12,811 nucleotides of DNA from Promicromonosporaceae bacterium. Its GTDB lineage: Bacteria; Actinomycetota; Actinomycetes; Actinomycetales; Cellulomonadaceae. The stretch lies in assembly GCA_009782865.1 (NCBI GenBank), contig WRIF01000012.1:1-12811 (forward strand), read 5' to 3'. The notes beneath the pieces are model-generated. The model worked only from the letters and a program-made list of their open reading frames with translations, did not search any database and was not told the origin of the DNA. Made by a program: the position numbers and the translations under genes. Within the stretch, counting starts at the first letter, position 1, and the number at the start of each line of letters is the position of its first letter. Below, piece by piece: positions 1 to 7,114 of the stretch.

Positions 1-38
1 TTGTGGTAACGGTGGGGAAATAGACTGAGCAAAAAGAT

Positions 39-87
39 AAAGCACCCCTGCACGGCAATGCATCAGAGACCGTGAAGGGGTGGCTTT
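39..87 (-). terminator. Rho-independent terminator after the permease-like tail
   Basis: On the minus strand AAAG-CACCCCT-CACGG pairs with CCGTG-AGGGGTG-CTTT around a loop of about 14 nt, with one or two bulged bases. It is followed by CTTTATCTTTTT, so the U-rich tract lies on the side expected for leftward transcription. It sits 45 bases beyond the stop codon at 132 and would end the transcript of the gene reading into it. The A/T-rich edges give it the look of a low- or medium-GC genome, matching the permease tail rather than the GC-rich genes to the right. Confidence 0.8.
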
Positions 88-131
88 TCATGTCCCGCAA
101 GCAACTGTCCCGAGCTGCACAGTCCTCCGGT

Positions 132-329
132 CTAAACAATCATCTCTTTTTTCGCATACAGTCTTTGTGTGAAGTACATGCACAGGGTTATTATAACAGC
201 AGACAGCAGAATATATAGTATTCCTAGACCGTCTTTGACAACCTCAGACACGCTGAAAAAGGTGAGCGGGGAAAGAAAACTCAAATGCGGAGCGTCAATG
301 TACTGCACGAAAAACATTAGGCCGTAGCT
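132..329 (-). other. C-terminal fragment of an ABC-2-type transporter permease, foreign to the rest of the gene
   Basis: These 65 residues plus stop contain one hydrophobic stretch at the join, then a loop with LSFLSPLTFFSVSEVV, then a second helix (GILYILLSAVIITLCMYF) and a short basic end. The pattern of loop, SP-x-x-FF/YF, amphipathic segment, last helix and KK-D/E end is what I know from the C-termini of ABC-2 family permeases in Firmicutes-like genomes; this is recognition by eye, not a search. Base composition drops sharply here, with codons such as ATA, TTT and AAA that the neighbouring genes avoid. Confidence 0.6.
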
Positions 330-1517
330 GAGCAGCAGCACGCCGACCGCAGTCACGGCCGCTGCCGCCCACGCCAGCGCAGCGGCAGAAGCACCGGTAA
401 CCGGCAACATGGCCAACGGAGGCGCCGATGGCTCAGGAGACGGTAGTTGTGGCATGAGGTCATCCGGCGCTGCCCCCTCATCCGCCATGACCGGGAACCG
501 GCTGTCGATGGTCACCGTCATGGTGGCCCCGGGAGGCACTTCGACCCAGGTATAACCGACGCGATCTGGATCACTCGGATAAACGGTGACCTCTTCGGCC
601 CCACTGTTACCGATCGGCCAGATCCGGCACGAACCTCCGGCCAACAGATCATCGAGCAAAATCGGCGTGTCTACCCGAAGCTCGCGCACTACAGGTCCCG
701 CAGAAATCAACACGGGAAGTTCCGAGCGTGGAAGACACAGAATCTCGACCTCGAACACGCCGTCGGCGTGCATCGCGGCACCCGGACCCGAGAGTGTCTT
801 CACGATCTCGATGCCCCCAACCTGGAAGGTATTGGTGATGGTCACCTCGGCGGTCACACCCTCCTGGATAACCACCTGGTTGCTGTGCTCGCCCGAACCG
901 CCGGTGATCGTCACCGTGGCGCCGAAACCCGGGTCCTCCTGAGTGACGGTACACACGGCCCCGTCCGGTACCCGCCCCCAAGAGGACGTGCCTGGCAGAA
1001 CCCAATCGAGGCCTGGTACACCCCAACTGTCGGGAAACTCGAGCCTGACCGGCTCGCCGTCCAGGACACATGACACAGTCACCCCAAACCCGCCGGTGAC
1101 CTGAGCCGCTCCTGGCCCATCGACCACGACTCTCACATCGAGCCAGCCAACAGGAGGAATCGGGCCGAGAAGTTCCTCTGCGTCGAGGGAGTCTGCGACG
1201 ACGTCGTTGACATGGAGGACATCTTCGCCTGCGAACTCAATGAGAGAAGCATCGTGTTGACCGTGAACCAACTCGCCGAACTCATCGGAGACCGGCAGTT
1301 CCTGCCCATCCCACACCGACTCATCAATCAAGCCCAGACCAGGCACCTCAAACTCGTCAACCCACTCAACCTCACCCAAGTTGCCGTCGTCAGCGGCAGC
1401 CGGCACGGCGCCTGCGACCAAGGTGGCCGCGATTGCCGCCGCTCCAACCCCGGCATTCAGCCGGTACCACCCCCTCGCACTCGGGCCACGTTGCCTGCGC
1501 GCCTCATTCAGCCTCAT
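132..1517 (-). CDS. LPxTG surface protein (DUF5979-like) fused in frame to an ABC-2 permease C-terminus
   Basis: 461 aa. The start at 1517 is chosen because GAGAGG lies 7 nt upstream; the in-frame ATG at 1556 has no ribosome site and would add an unlikely N-terminus. Residues 1 to about 43 are a Sec signal peptide: basic start, Ala/Val-rich core, cleavage near VPAAA-D. Residues 44-124 are acidic with no family I recognise. About 125-231 and 232-343 are two beta-rich repeats with the CTVTQEDPGFGATVTITGG and TITNTF / IVKTLSGPG blocks of DUF5979-like, CnaB-related surface modules. A Pro-rich linker, LPVTG (371-375) and a hydrophobic helix (379-396) form a class A sortase signal. The expected basic tail is missing: residues 397-461 are instead hydrophobic with a KKEMIV end, typical of ABC-2-type permeases. 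Residues 1-396 are closely paralogous to the gene at 2608-3792. The protein is probably wall-attached in its native form. The fusion is most likely an assembly join. Confidence 0.72.
   Translation of the reverse strand: MRLNEARRQRGPSARGWYRLNAGVGAAAIAATLVAGAVPAAADDGNLGEVEWVDEFEVPGLGLIDESVWDGQELPVSDEFGELVHGQHDASLIEFAGEDVLHVNDVVADSLDAEELLGPIPPVGWLDVRVVVDGPGAAQVTGGFGVTVSCVLDGEPVRLEFPDSWGVPGLDWVLPGTSSWGRVPDGAVCTVTQEDPGFGATVTITGGSGEHSNQVVIQEGVTAEVTITNTFQVGGIEIVKTLSGPGAAMHADGVFEVEILCLPRSELPVLISAGPVVRELRVDTPILLDDLLAGGSCRIWPIGNSGAEEVTVYPSDPDRVGYTWVEVPPGATMTVTIDSRFPVMADEGAAPDDLMPQLPSPEPSAPPLAMLPVTGASAAALAWAAAAVTAVGVLLLSYGLMFFVQYIDAPHLSFLSPLTFFSVSEVVKDGLGILYILLSAVIITLCMYFTQRLYAKKEMIV
318..340. other. 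Left composition and homology breakpoint
   Basis: Reading leftward, identity with the paralogous sorting signal (2650-2733) holds up to the Leu-Leu-Leu codons at about 330-338 and then stops. GC-rich sequence gives way to AT-rich sequence within about 20 bases. The junction falls in a repetitive CTGCTGCTC stretch, where short homology can join unrelated molecules. I read this as a chimeric join; a true recombination event is the alternative. Confidence 0.6.
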
Positions 1518-1536
1518 CGTTGAACCTCTCACATTT

Positions 1537-1599
1537 GGTGCGGCGCCGTGCCGCACCGACTAGTATCGAGCCCTGCTACTAGGCCCGATGCCCAGGCAT
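1537..1599 (-). promoter_or_regulatory. Upstream region of the first surface-protein gene with three inverted repeats
   Basis: Three dyads are visible. GGTGCGGC (1537-1544) and GCCGCACC (1550-1557) form a perfect 8-bp hairpin with a 5-nt loop, starting about 20 nt upstream of the start codon and just before the GAGAGG ribosome site. CTAGTA (1560-1565) and TACTAG (1577-1582) are a 6-bp dyad. ATGCC-CA-GGCAT (1588-1599) is a 12-bp palindrome. A weak promoter reading for the minus strand is TTAGCA, 17 nt, TAGTAG. The promoter-proximal dyads could be operators and the hairpin could act on translation. No regulator can be named. Confidence 0.35.
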
Positions 1600-2577
1600 G
1601 CTAACAGACAACGCGGCCAAATGGCGGCGCACGGAACGCCGACGCCCGCCAGGCCGTCGGCCACCAGTGGCGTCTCCGCATGGGCGCCCGGCACCGACAA
1701 CACGCCGGCGGCAAGTTGATCGATTTCGGCGGCGGTCACCGGTGCTTCCCTCCACTTTATGGTGCCAACGAAGGAGAAGTGACCGGCGGGGCGGGCCTCG
1801 GCCCCAACACGGTCTATCTCCAGGCGGTTGCTTTGCGGCCACCAGCCACCTACCTCGCGCGCCTGCGGGAAACTGTGTTCGGCAGGAGCCGCCACAAGGC
1901 ATCTCGCACCACCGGCTCGATGGCCCGGCCGCGCCAGGCGGCGTACCCGCGTTGGTGATGTTCCAGGGCCAGATCGCCGCGACGACGTTCCACATCACCC
2001 AGGGCGGGGGCCACGAATGCAAGCCGTTGGCGCAGCGCCGGGTCGGCAATGCGCCAACGGCGGTCCTTCGACGCGCGCCTGGTCGACAACGGCTCGTCGG
2101 CGGCGATCACGCGCTTGTCTCGCAAGGTCGCCAAGGCGCGATCCAGGGTGGCGGTAGACATCACGGCCAAGACATCCGAAAGTATGCCGCCGAATGTCCG
2201 CTCGCCGCGGCCACCGATGGCTGACAGCACCGCCCGCGGGCGGGTATCGGGAGGGAACTCGACGTCGAGCACGCGCGCACCCGAGACGACTAGTGCGCTG
2301 GTGGGTGATGCCAGCGCCCTGCGCAAAAACGCGGTCACCGACTCCCCGGGGCGCCATTGGGCGGCCACCTCGGACTGCCCGCCGGTGATGAGGTACGCAC
2401 TAAAGGCGGCCATGCCTGCCAGCCCAGTGAGACGGGCAACGTTCGCCAAGTCGTCGCTGAATTGCGCAAAGGCACATTTCTCCCTGGGCAAACGGCCAGC
2501 CTCGGCCTGACTGCCCGCAGCCACCAGCTGAAGGCCACTGGATTCGCGCAGGTGTGAGACCAACGGGGTCCCGGCCT
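1598..2577 (-). pseudogene. Decayed ATPase/DUF234-type protein lacking its P-loop domain and frameshifted
   Basis: Two overlapping minus frames together match the C-terminal two thirds of the ATP-binding, DUF234-containing proteins common in actinobacteria and archaea (about 450-480 aa when complete). From about 2577 to 1880 the frame encodes the ATPase lid helices (VARLTGLAGM, AYLITGG), the PTSALVVSGARVLDVEFPPD segment, and a winged helix (AVLSAIGGRGERTF, DRALATLRDKRVI). DRRWRIADPALR and AWRGRAIEPVVRDALWRLLPN follow. Homology then continues in the next frame (about 1880-1600) with FPQAREVGGWW, NRLEIDRVGAE and FVGTIKW, the PD-(D/E)xK-like end of the family, so a single-base indel lies near 1875-1885. 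The Walker A and B region is absent; upstream lies the end of the second surface-protein gene. A functional ATPase is therefore excluded. The family name is from memory of its motifs. Confidence 0.68.
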
Positions 2578-2597
2578 CACGACCGGTACTCCGTTGG
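2560..2597 (-). terminator. Stem-loop after the second surface-protein gene
   Basis: Beginning 10 nt past the stop codon at 2608, CCAACGG and CCGTTGG form a perfect 7-bp stem. An inner GT-CCGG/CCGG-AC pairing with a mismatch extends it. No U-run follows, so it is a candidate terminator of the U-poor kind seen in high-GC actinobacteria, or a 3'-end stabilising hairpin. It overlaps the remnant start of the pseudogene. Confidence 0.45.
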
Positions 2598-2607
2598 CAG
2601 CCATCAA

Positions 2608-3792
2608 CTAGGCAGACTGGTCTCCAGCAGCCAGGCGGCGGCGGGCGGTCAGGAGAAGCACGCCTACGGCCGTGACAGCTGCGGCCGCCCACGCAAGCGC
2701 GGCGGCGGAAGCGCCGGTAACCGGCAGCATAGCTAGAGGATGCGACGAGGGCACTGCCTCCGGGGCCGGAATCCAGGTGTCGATGATCACCGTGGTGGTA
2801 GTCCCTGGAACCACCGTCACCGATCGAAAGCCGGGAGGAGCCGAGACTTCCAGAGCCGTCGGCGCCGGAGCCAGGTAGTTGATCTCATCCTCGGTGCTTG
2901 GCCAAATGCTACAAAAGCCTCCGGCCAGCGCATTGATGACCAGCGACTCACCCACCCGCATCTCGTGCACCCGAGGTAGCCAAGAAGGAAACTCCGGCAT
3001 TGACGCGCGTCCCGGGCACCACACCGAAATCATGAACACGTCATCGGCGTGCGCGTCGGCACCCGGGCCAGACAGCGTCTTGACTATCTCGACAGTGCCA
3101 AGGTAAAACGTGTTAGTCACCGTCAACTCGGCGGTCACGCCAGCCTCGATGGTCACCTGATTACCGTCAGGGCCAGAGCCACCCGTGATCGCGACCGTGG
3201 CGCCAAAACCTGGGTCTTCCTGGGTGACGGTGCACACCGCCCCGGCCGGCACATCCCGGATAGTCGCCACATAGTCCAGGCGGCCTCGCCACGGCTGACT
3301 GTTGGACATGATCGCCTGAGCAGGCTGTCCGTGGAAGGCCCCAGGGTCGAGCGGCAGGCCGTCCTTGACGCACGTGAAGTGGATCGTGAATCCACCGGTG
3401 ACCACGACCTCATCGAGCAACACGGTCACCTCAATGGCGCCGACCCCGGCGGTCGCTGCATCGGTGCCGTCACCCTCGGCCTCCTCCGGCAACTCGTCCG
3501 AACTGGGCACCGGATCGGCGGCACCAGACTCCGAGGCATCGGCAGACGCAGGGGCATCGACGGGCGCAGGGGCATCGGTGAGCACAGAGGCATCGTCCAG
3601 AAGGCCGGCCACCTCCTCGTCAGGCAGCACGTCCTGCTCGGTGACGGGAACCTGATCCTCGTCGCCATCTGCGGCGGCCGGCACGGCACCCGCCACCAGC
3701 AGGGCCGCAGCCAGCGCGGCCGCCCCAACGCCGGCGGTCAACCGGTGAGCGCCCCGGCCGGGTCGCCGGCCCGCATTGTTCATTCTCGCCAT
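2608..3792 (-). CDS. LPxTG wall-anchored surface protein with two DUF5979-like domains
   Basis: 394 aa. The start at 3792 (MARMNN) is chosen by alignment with the paralogue at 132-1517 and a GAGAG 10 nt upstream; an ATG at 3783 is the alternative, and the frame open to 3984 has no signal-peptide logic. Residues 1-42 are a Sec signal peptide (cleavage near VPAAA-D). About 43-118 form an acidic Asp/Ala/Pro-rich stalk holding a six-residue repeat. About 119-230 and 231-338 are two beta-rich modules with CTVTQEDPGFGATVAITGG, TVTNTF and IVKTLSGPG blocks. LPVTG is at 356-360, the membrane helix about 364-381, then a basic RRR tail: a complete class A sorting signal. The Lys in IVK and the Asn in TNTF are where CnaB-like folds form isopeptide bonds, but that is inference. 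Likely a surface adhesin or stalk protein. No sortase gene is in the window. Confidence 0.82.
   Translation of the reverse strand: MARMNNAGRRPGRGAHRLTAGVGAAALAAALLVAGAVPAAADGDEDQVPVTEQDVLPDEEVAGLLDDASVLTDAPAPVDAPASADASESGAADPVPSSDELPEEAEGDGTDAATAGVGAIEVTVLLDEVVVTGGFTIHFTCVKDGLPLDPGAFHGQPAQAIMSNSQPWRGRLDYVATIRDVPAGAVCTVTQEDPGFGATVAITGGSGPDGNQVTIEAGVTAELTVTNTFYLGTVEIVKTLSGPGADAHADDVFMISVWCPGRASMPEFPSWLPRVHEMRVGESLVINALAGGFCSIWPSTEDEINYLAPAPTALEVSAPPGFRSVTVVPGTTTTVIIDTWIPAPEAVPSSHPLAMLPVTGASAAALAWAAAAVTAVGVLLLTARRRLAAGDQSA
3534..3605 (-). repeat. Tandem 18-bp repeat, four imperfect copies, inside the surface-protein stalk
   Basis: Four consecutive 18-bp units (3534-3551, 3552-3569, 3570-3587, 3588-3605) each begin RGGCATCG on the plus strand and differ in their 3' half. 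On the coding strand they give the hexads DASVLT, DAPAPV, DAPASA and DASESG, that is D-A-[PS]-x-x-x. The repeat keeps the reading frame, so copy number can change stalk length without breaking the protein. Such stalks are common between signal peptide and folded modules in surface proteins. Confidence 0.75.
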
Positions 3793-3993
3793 CGAGTCTT
3801 TGCTCTCATCGGGAACCACAGCCACTACACCCTCGGTGTCGCTGAGATGCTCCCTTGATACCGCAAGCCGCGACCATCGGCCACCAAAGTGGCGGAGACT
3901 GCCCCCCCCCTCGTCGCCAAGCCGCGTTGGCCAAGCGGAGTTGGCCGTGTCGGCCGCAAGTCGGCCCCGGCCCGGCCGGACCAAGGGACGGGA
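3793..3993 (-). promoter_or_regulatory. Non-coding gap between gpsA and the second surface-protein gene
   Basis: This 201-bp gap holds GC-rich inverted elements, including GCCAC-TTTG-GTGGC and several GGCCGAC-type repeats close to the gpsA stop, plus a run of nine C at 3902-3910. No U-tract terminator follows gpsA, and I could not find a convincing -35/-10 pair. A promoter for the surface-protein gene is expected here because the gene has a different function from the string upstream, but read-through from gpsA cannot be excluded. Confidence 0.3.
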
Positions 3994-5025
3994 CTAGGAG
4001 TTGGCCTCGGCTTTGTGCGGGCGGCCGAGCAGGGCGGGGCCGAGTTCGGCAACGGACATCTGCCCGGTGACCGCGGCCACTACCCCGGCGGTGATCGGCA
4101 TCTCCACCCCGTGTCGCCCGGCGAGGGCCAGCACCGACTGGGAGCTCTTGACCCCTTCGGCGGTACCACCCGTGGCGAGCAAGGCCTCCTCCAGGGACAT
4201 GCCCTGGCCGAGATGCTTGCCGAGGGTGTGGTTGCGCGACAGCGGCGAGGCGCAGGTGGCCACCAGGTCCCCCATGCCGGCCAGGCCGGCAAAGGTCTCC
4301 GGCTTGGCGCCGAGCGCCATCCCCAGCCGGGTGATCTCCACCAGGCCGCGGGTGATCAGCGTGGCCGAGGTGTTCCAGCCGTAGCCCAGGCCCTGGGCGA
4401 TGCCGACCCCCAGGGCGATGACGTTCTTGACGGCACCCGAGAGTTCCACCCCCACCACGTCGCCGTTGGTGTAGGGGCGGAAGTAGGGGGCGGCGCAGGC
4501 GCGCGCCACCAGGGCGGCGGCCTCCTCCGACGCCGAGGCGACCACCGTGGCGGTCGGCTGCTCGGCGGCGATCTCCCGGGCGAGGTTGGGGCCGGAGATG
4601 ACGGCCAGGCGCTCGGCCGGCAAGCCCAAGGCCTCCCGCGCCACCTCGCTCATCAACTGACCCGAGGCCAGCTCGACGCCCTTCATCAGGGAGGCGACCA
4701 CCGTCTGCGGGCCAATCAGACCCCGATACTGCTCCAAGGTGGCGCGGGCCACCTGCGAGGGGATCGCGATGATCACCAGCTCGGCGGCCTCCAGCGCCAC
4801 CGCCGGATCGGTGGTGGCGACGATAGAGGCGGGCAGGTCGAACCCGGCCAGGAAACGCTCGTTGCGGTGGGACGAGTTGATCTGCTCGACCACCTCCGGC
4901 TCGCGCGCCCACAGGGTGACGGCGCAGCCAGCGTCGGCAAGCACCTTGGCAAACGTGGTGCCCCAAGCGCCGGCGCCCAGGACGGTGGCGCGGATGGGCG
5001 CGGCCTGCGAGGCGGCGGCGCTCAT
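3994..5025 (-). CDS. gpsA: NAD(P)-dependent glycerol-3-phosphate dehydrogenase
   Basis: 343 aa, the usual length. GpsA reversibly reduces dihydroxyacetone phosphate to sn-glycerol-3-phosphate in the cytoplasm, supplying the backbone of phospholipids. Visible marks: the N-terminal Rossmann loop GAGAWG (17-22), SLMKGVE with K115, SGPNLAREIA (144-153), the catalytic-lysine block VELSGAVKN with K200, GLAGMGDL (247-254) and the substrate-contact pair R264-N265. The ATG overlaps the plsC stop as ATGA (5022-5025), which points to translational coupling. It is the last gene of the string that begins at leuC. Nothing essential is missing. Confidence 0.96.
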   Translation of the reverse strand: MSAAASQAAPIRATVLGAGAWGTTFAKVLADAGCAVTLWAREPEVVEQINSSHRNERFLAGFDLPASIVATTDPAVALEAAELVIIAIPSQVARATLEQYRGLIGPQTVVASLMKGVELASGQLMSEVAREALGLPAERLAVISGPNLAREIAAEQPTATVVASASEEAAALVARACAAPYFRPYTNGDVVGVELSGAVKNVIALGVGIAQGLGYGWNTSATLITRGLVEITRLGMALGAKPETFAGLAGMGDLVATCASPLSRNHTLGKHLGQGMSLEEALLATGGTAEGVKSSQSVLALAGRHGVEMPITAGVVAAVTGQMSVAELGPALLGRPHKAEANS

Positions 5026-5786
5026 GGCCGTTCCACCGGCGGGTAGTGCGTGGACTTGGCCCGGTACTCCGGGTGCAGCCGCAGGTCAAAGCGCTGTTTG
5101 GGCGGGGTCAACCCCCGCAGGGTGGCGACCTCCCTGGTGATGGCGTCCATCACCCGCGAGGTGGCCTCCTGCAACACCTCGGCGTCCACCTCGCGGTCGT
5201 AGAGGTCGGACAGGTCCACCGGTGGACCGGCCAAGAAGCGGATCAGCTTGCGGGGCGGCAGCACCCGGGGGCGGCGCGAATAGCGGGGCAAGACCGCCCC
5301 CGCCCCCCACTGCGCCACCGGGATCACCGGAACCCTGGCTGCCAGCGCCATGCGGGCCAGCCCCGTCTTGCCCTCCATCGGCCACAGGTCGGGATCGCGG
5401 GTGAGGGTGCCCTCGGGAAAGATCGCCACGCAATCGCCGCGGGCCAGGTCCACGGCGGCGGCCTCCAGCGAACGGGCGGCGTCGGCGCAGCCGCGATCCA
5501 CCGGGATCATCTGCGTGACCCGCATGATCCAGCCCACCACGGGGGTATTGAAGAGCGCCCGCTTAGCGAGCACCCGCGGCAGCAGGCCGTGGTAGTACAG
5601 GTAGTAGCAGAAAGTCAACGAGTCGAGCTCGGTGGCGTGGTTGGAGGCGGCAATGAAGCCGCCAGAACGCGGCAGGTTCTCCGAACCCAGGTACTCGAAC
5701 CTCGCCACCGACCGCAGCAGGCCCCCCACCAGGGAGGAGATGATGCGATAGGCACGGGCGCCGTCGCGGGGGCTGGGTTTAGCCAC
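5022..5786 (-). CDS. plsC: 1-acyl-glycerol-3-phosphate acyltransferase (PlsC family)
   Basis: 254 aa with a GTG start at 5786. PlsC-family enzymes acylate lysophosphatidate to phosphatidate at the inner face of the membrane. The acyltransferase core shows block I NHATELD (49-55; H50 and D55 are the HX4D catalytic pair) and block III FPEGT (123-127). An Arg/Pro-rich segment follows, then a polar C-terminal extension. Residues 15-30 are moderately hydrophobic and could lie on the membrane. The gene overlaps the murA end by 8 nt and the gpsA start by 4 nt. The neighbouring gpsA makes the upstream substrate, which supports a role in glycerolipid synthesis. Actinobacteria carry several PlsC paralogues, some acting on other acceptors, so the exact acceptor is inferred. 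Confidence 0.88.
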   Translation of the reverse strand: MAKPSPRDGARAYRIISSLVGGLLRSVARFEYLGSENLPRSGGFIAASNHATELDSLTFCYYLYYHGLLPRVLAKRALFNTPVVGWIMRVTQMIPVDRGCADAARSLEAAAVDLARGDCVAIFPEGTLTRDPDLWPMEGKTGLARMALAARVPVIPVAQWGAGAVLPRYSRRPRVLPPRKLIRFLAGPPVDLSDLYDREVDAEVLQEATSRVMDAITREVATLRGLTPPKQRFDLRLHPEYRAKSTHYPPVERP

Positions 5787-7095
5787 GTTCCACGTCCGCC
5801 CCGAGGGCCTCTAGCTTGCCCTGGAAATTCTCGTAGCCGCGGTCGATCAGGGAGATGCCCCGCACCGTCGAGGTGCCGTGGGCGCTCAGGGCGGCGATCA
5901 GGTGCGAGAAGCCGCCGCGCAGGTCCGGGACCTCGATGTCGGCCGCCTCCAGCGGGGTGGGGCCGGAGACGACGGCAGAGTGGTGGAAGTTGCGCTGCCC
6001 AAAACGGCACGGAGACCCGCCCAGGCACTCACGGTAGAGCTGAATGTTGGCGCCCATCTTGCGCAGCGCCTTGGTGAACCCGAAGCGCTTCTCATAGACC
6101 GTCTCGTGCACGATGGACAGGCCGGTGGCCTGCGTCAGCGCCACGACCAGCGGCTGCTGCCAGTCGGTCATGAACCCGGGGTGCACATCGGTCTCCAGCA
6201 CGATCGACTGCAACTGCGTGCCCGGGTGACGGAAGGAAATACCGTCGTCGTCGATGTGAAACTTGCCGCCAACCTTCCGGAAGGTGTTGAGGAAGGTCAT
6301 CATGGAGGCCTGGGATGCCCCGCGGACGGTCACGTCGCCACCGGTGGCCAGCGCGGCCGACGCCCAGGAGGCGGCCTCTATCCGGTCACCGAGGGCGGTG
6401 TGGTCGTACCCCGAGAGTTCATCGACGCCCTCGATGCGGATCACCCGGTCGGTGTCCACCGAGATGATGGCCCCCATCTTCTGCAGCACGCAGATCAGGT
6501 CGATGATCTCCGGCTCGATGGCGGCATTGCTAATCTCGGTCAGGCCCTCGGCCTTGACCGCGGTGAGCAGCAGCTGCTCGGTGGCGCCCACCGACGGGTA
6601 CGGCAGGGCCATCTTGGTGCCCCGCAGCCGGCGCGGCGCCGACAGGTAGATGCCGCCCTCGCCCTTTTCGACCGCCGCGCCAAAGCCGCGCAGCGCCTCC
6701 AGGTGGAAGTCGATGGGCCGGTCTCCAATGTGGCAGCCGCCGAGGTCGGGAATGAACGCCTCCCCCAGGCGGTGCAGCAGCGGGCCGCAGAACAGGATCG
6801 GAATGCGCGAGGCGCCGGCATGCGCGTCGATCTCGGCGGTCTCCCCGCGCTTGACGTTCGAGGGGTCCAGGCGCAGTTCGCCGGCCTCCGGGTTGTAGGC
6901 GACGTCGACGCCGTGCAGGCTAAGCAGGCCGGAGACCACGGATACGTCACGAATCTGCGGGACGTTGCGCAGCACCGAGGGGCACTGGCCAAGCAGGGAG
7001 GCGACCATCGCCTTGGACACGAAGTTCTTCGCGCCTCGCACCGTGATGGTTCCCTGGAGCGGGGTCCCGCCGGTCACGCGCAACAAGTCGGTCAT
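5779..7095 (-). CDS. murA: UDP-N-acetylglucosamine 1-carboxyvinyltransferase (MurA)
   Basis: 438 aa. MurA transfers enolpyruvate from phosphoenolpyruvate to UDP-GlcNAc, the first committed step of peptidoglycan synthesis, in the cytoplasm. The K23-N24 pair in RGAKN matches the substrate-binding K22-N23 of E. coli. The flexible loop GGCHIGDRPIDFHL carries the catalytic Cys at 121. A Cys there is the fosfomycin-sensitive form, whereas Asp would indicate resistance. Both inside-out alpha/beta domains are complete, and the family signatures TDWQQPL and ALSAHG are present near the second half. It starts 19 nt after the lpd stop; a GGGGAG lies 14 nt before the ATG, rather far for a ribosome site. 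It overlaps plsC by 8 nt at its end. Confidence 0.96.
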   Translation of the reverse strand: MTDLLRVTGGTPLQGTITVRGAKNFVSKAMVASLLGQCPSVLRNVPQIRDVSVVSGLLSLHGVDVAYNPEAGELRLDPSNVKRGETAEIDAHAGASRIPILFCGPLLHRLGEAFIPDLGGCHIGDRPIDFHLEALRGFGAAVEKGEGGIYLSAPRRLRGTKMALPYPSVGATEQLLLTAVKAEGLTEISNAAIEPEIIDLICVLQKMGAIISVDTDRVIRIEGVDELSGYDHTALGDRIEAASWASAALATGGDVTVRGASQASMMTFLNTFRKVGGKFHIDDDGISFRHPGTQLQSIVLETDVHPGFMTDWQQPLVVALTQATGLSIVHETVYEKRFGFTKALRKMGANIQLYRECLGGSPCRFGQRNFHHSAVVSGPTPLEAADIEVPDLRGGFSHLIAALSAHGTSTVRGISLIDRGYENFQGKLEALGADVERG

Positions 7096-7114
7096 GGCCG
7101 GTGATTCTACTCCC

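Noticed and set aside
3889..5046. Long open frame on the plus strand opposite gpsA, and similar long frames opposite murA (5878-7104), lpd (7280-8554) and leuC (9113-10669)
   Set aside because: They are antisense to genes with complete family motifs. Their translations are Gly/Arg/His-rich with no recognisable domain, as expected for reverse frames in high-GC DNA.
6700..6800. Possible fosfomycin resistance from an altered MurA active site
   Set aside because: The loop reads GGCHIGDRP with the normal catalytic Cys, not Asp.
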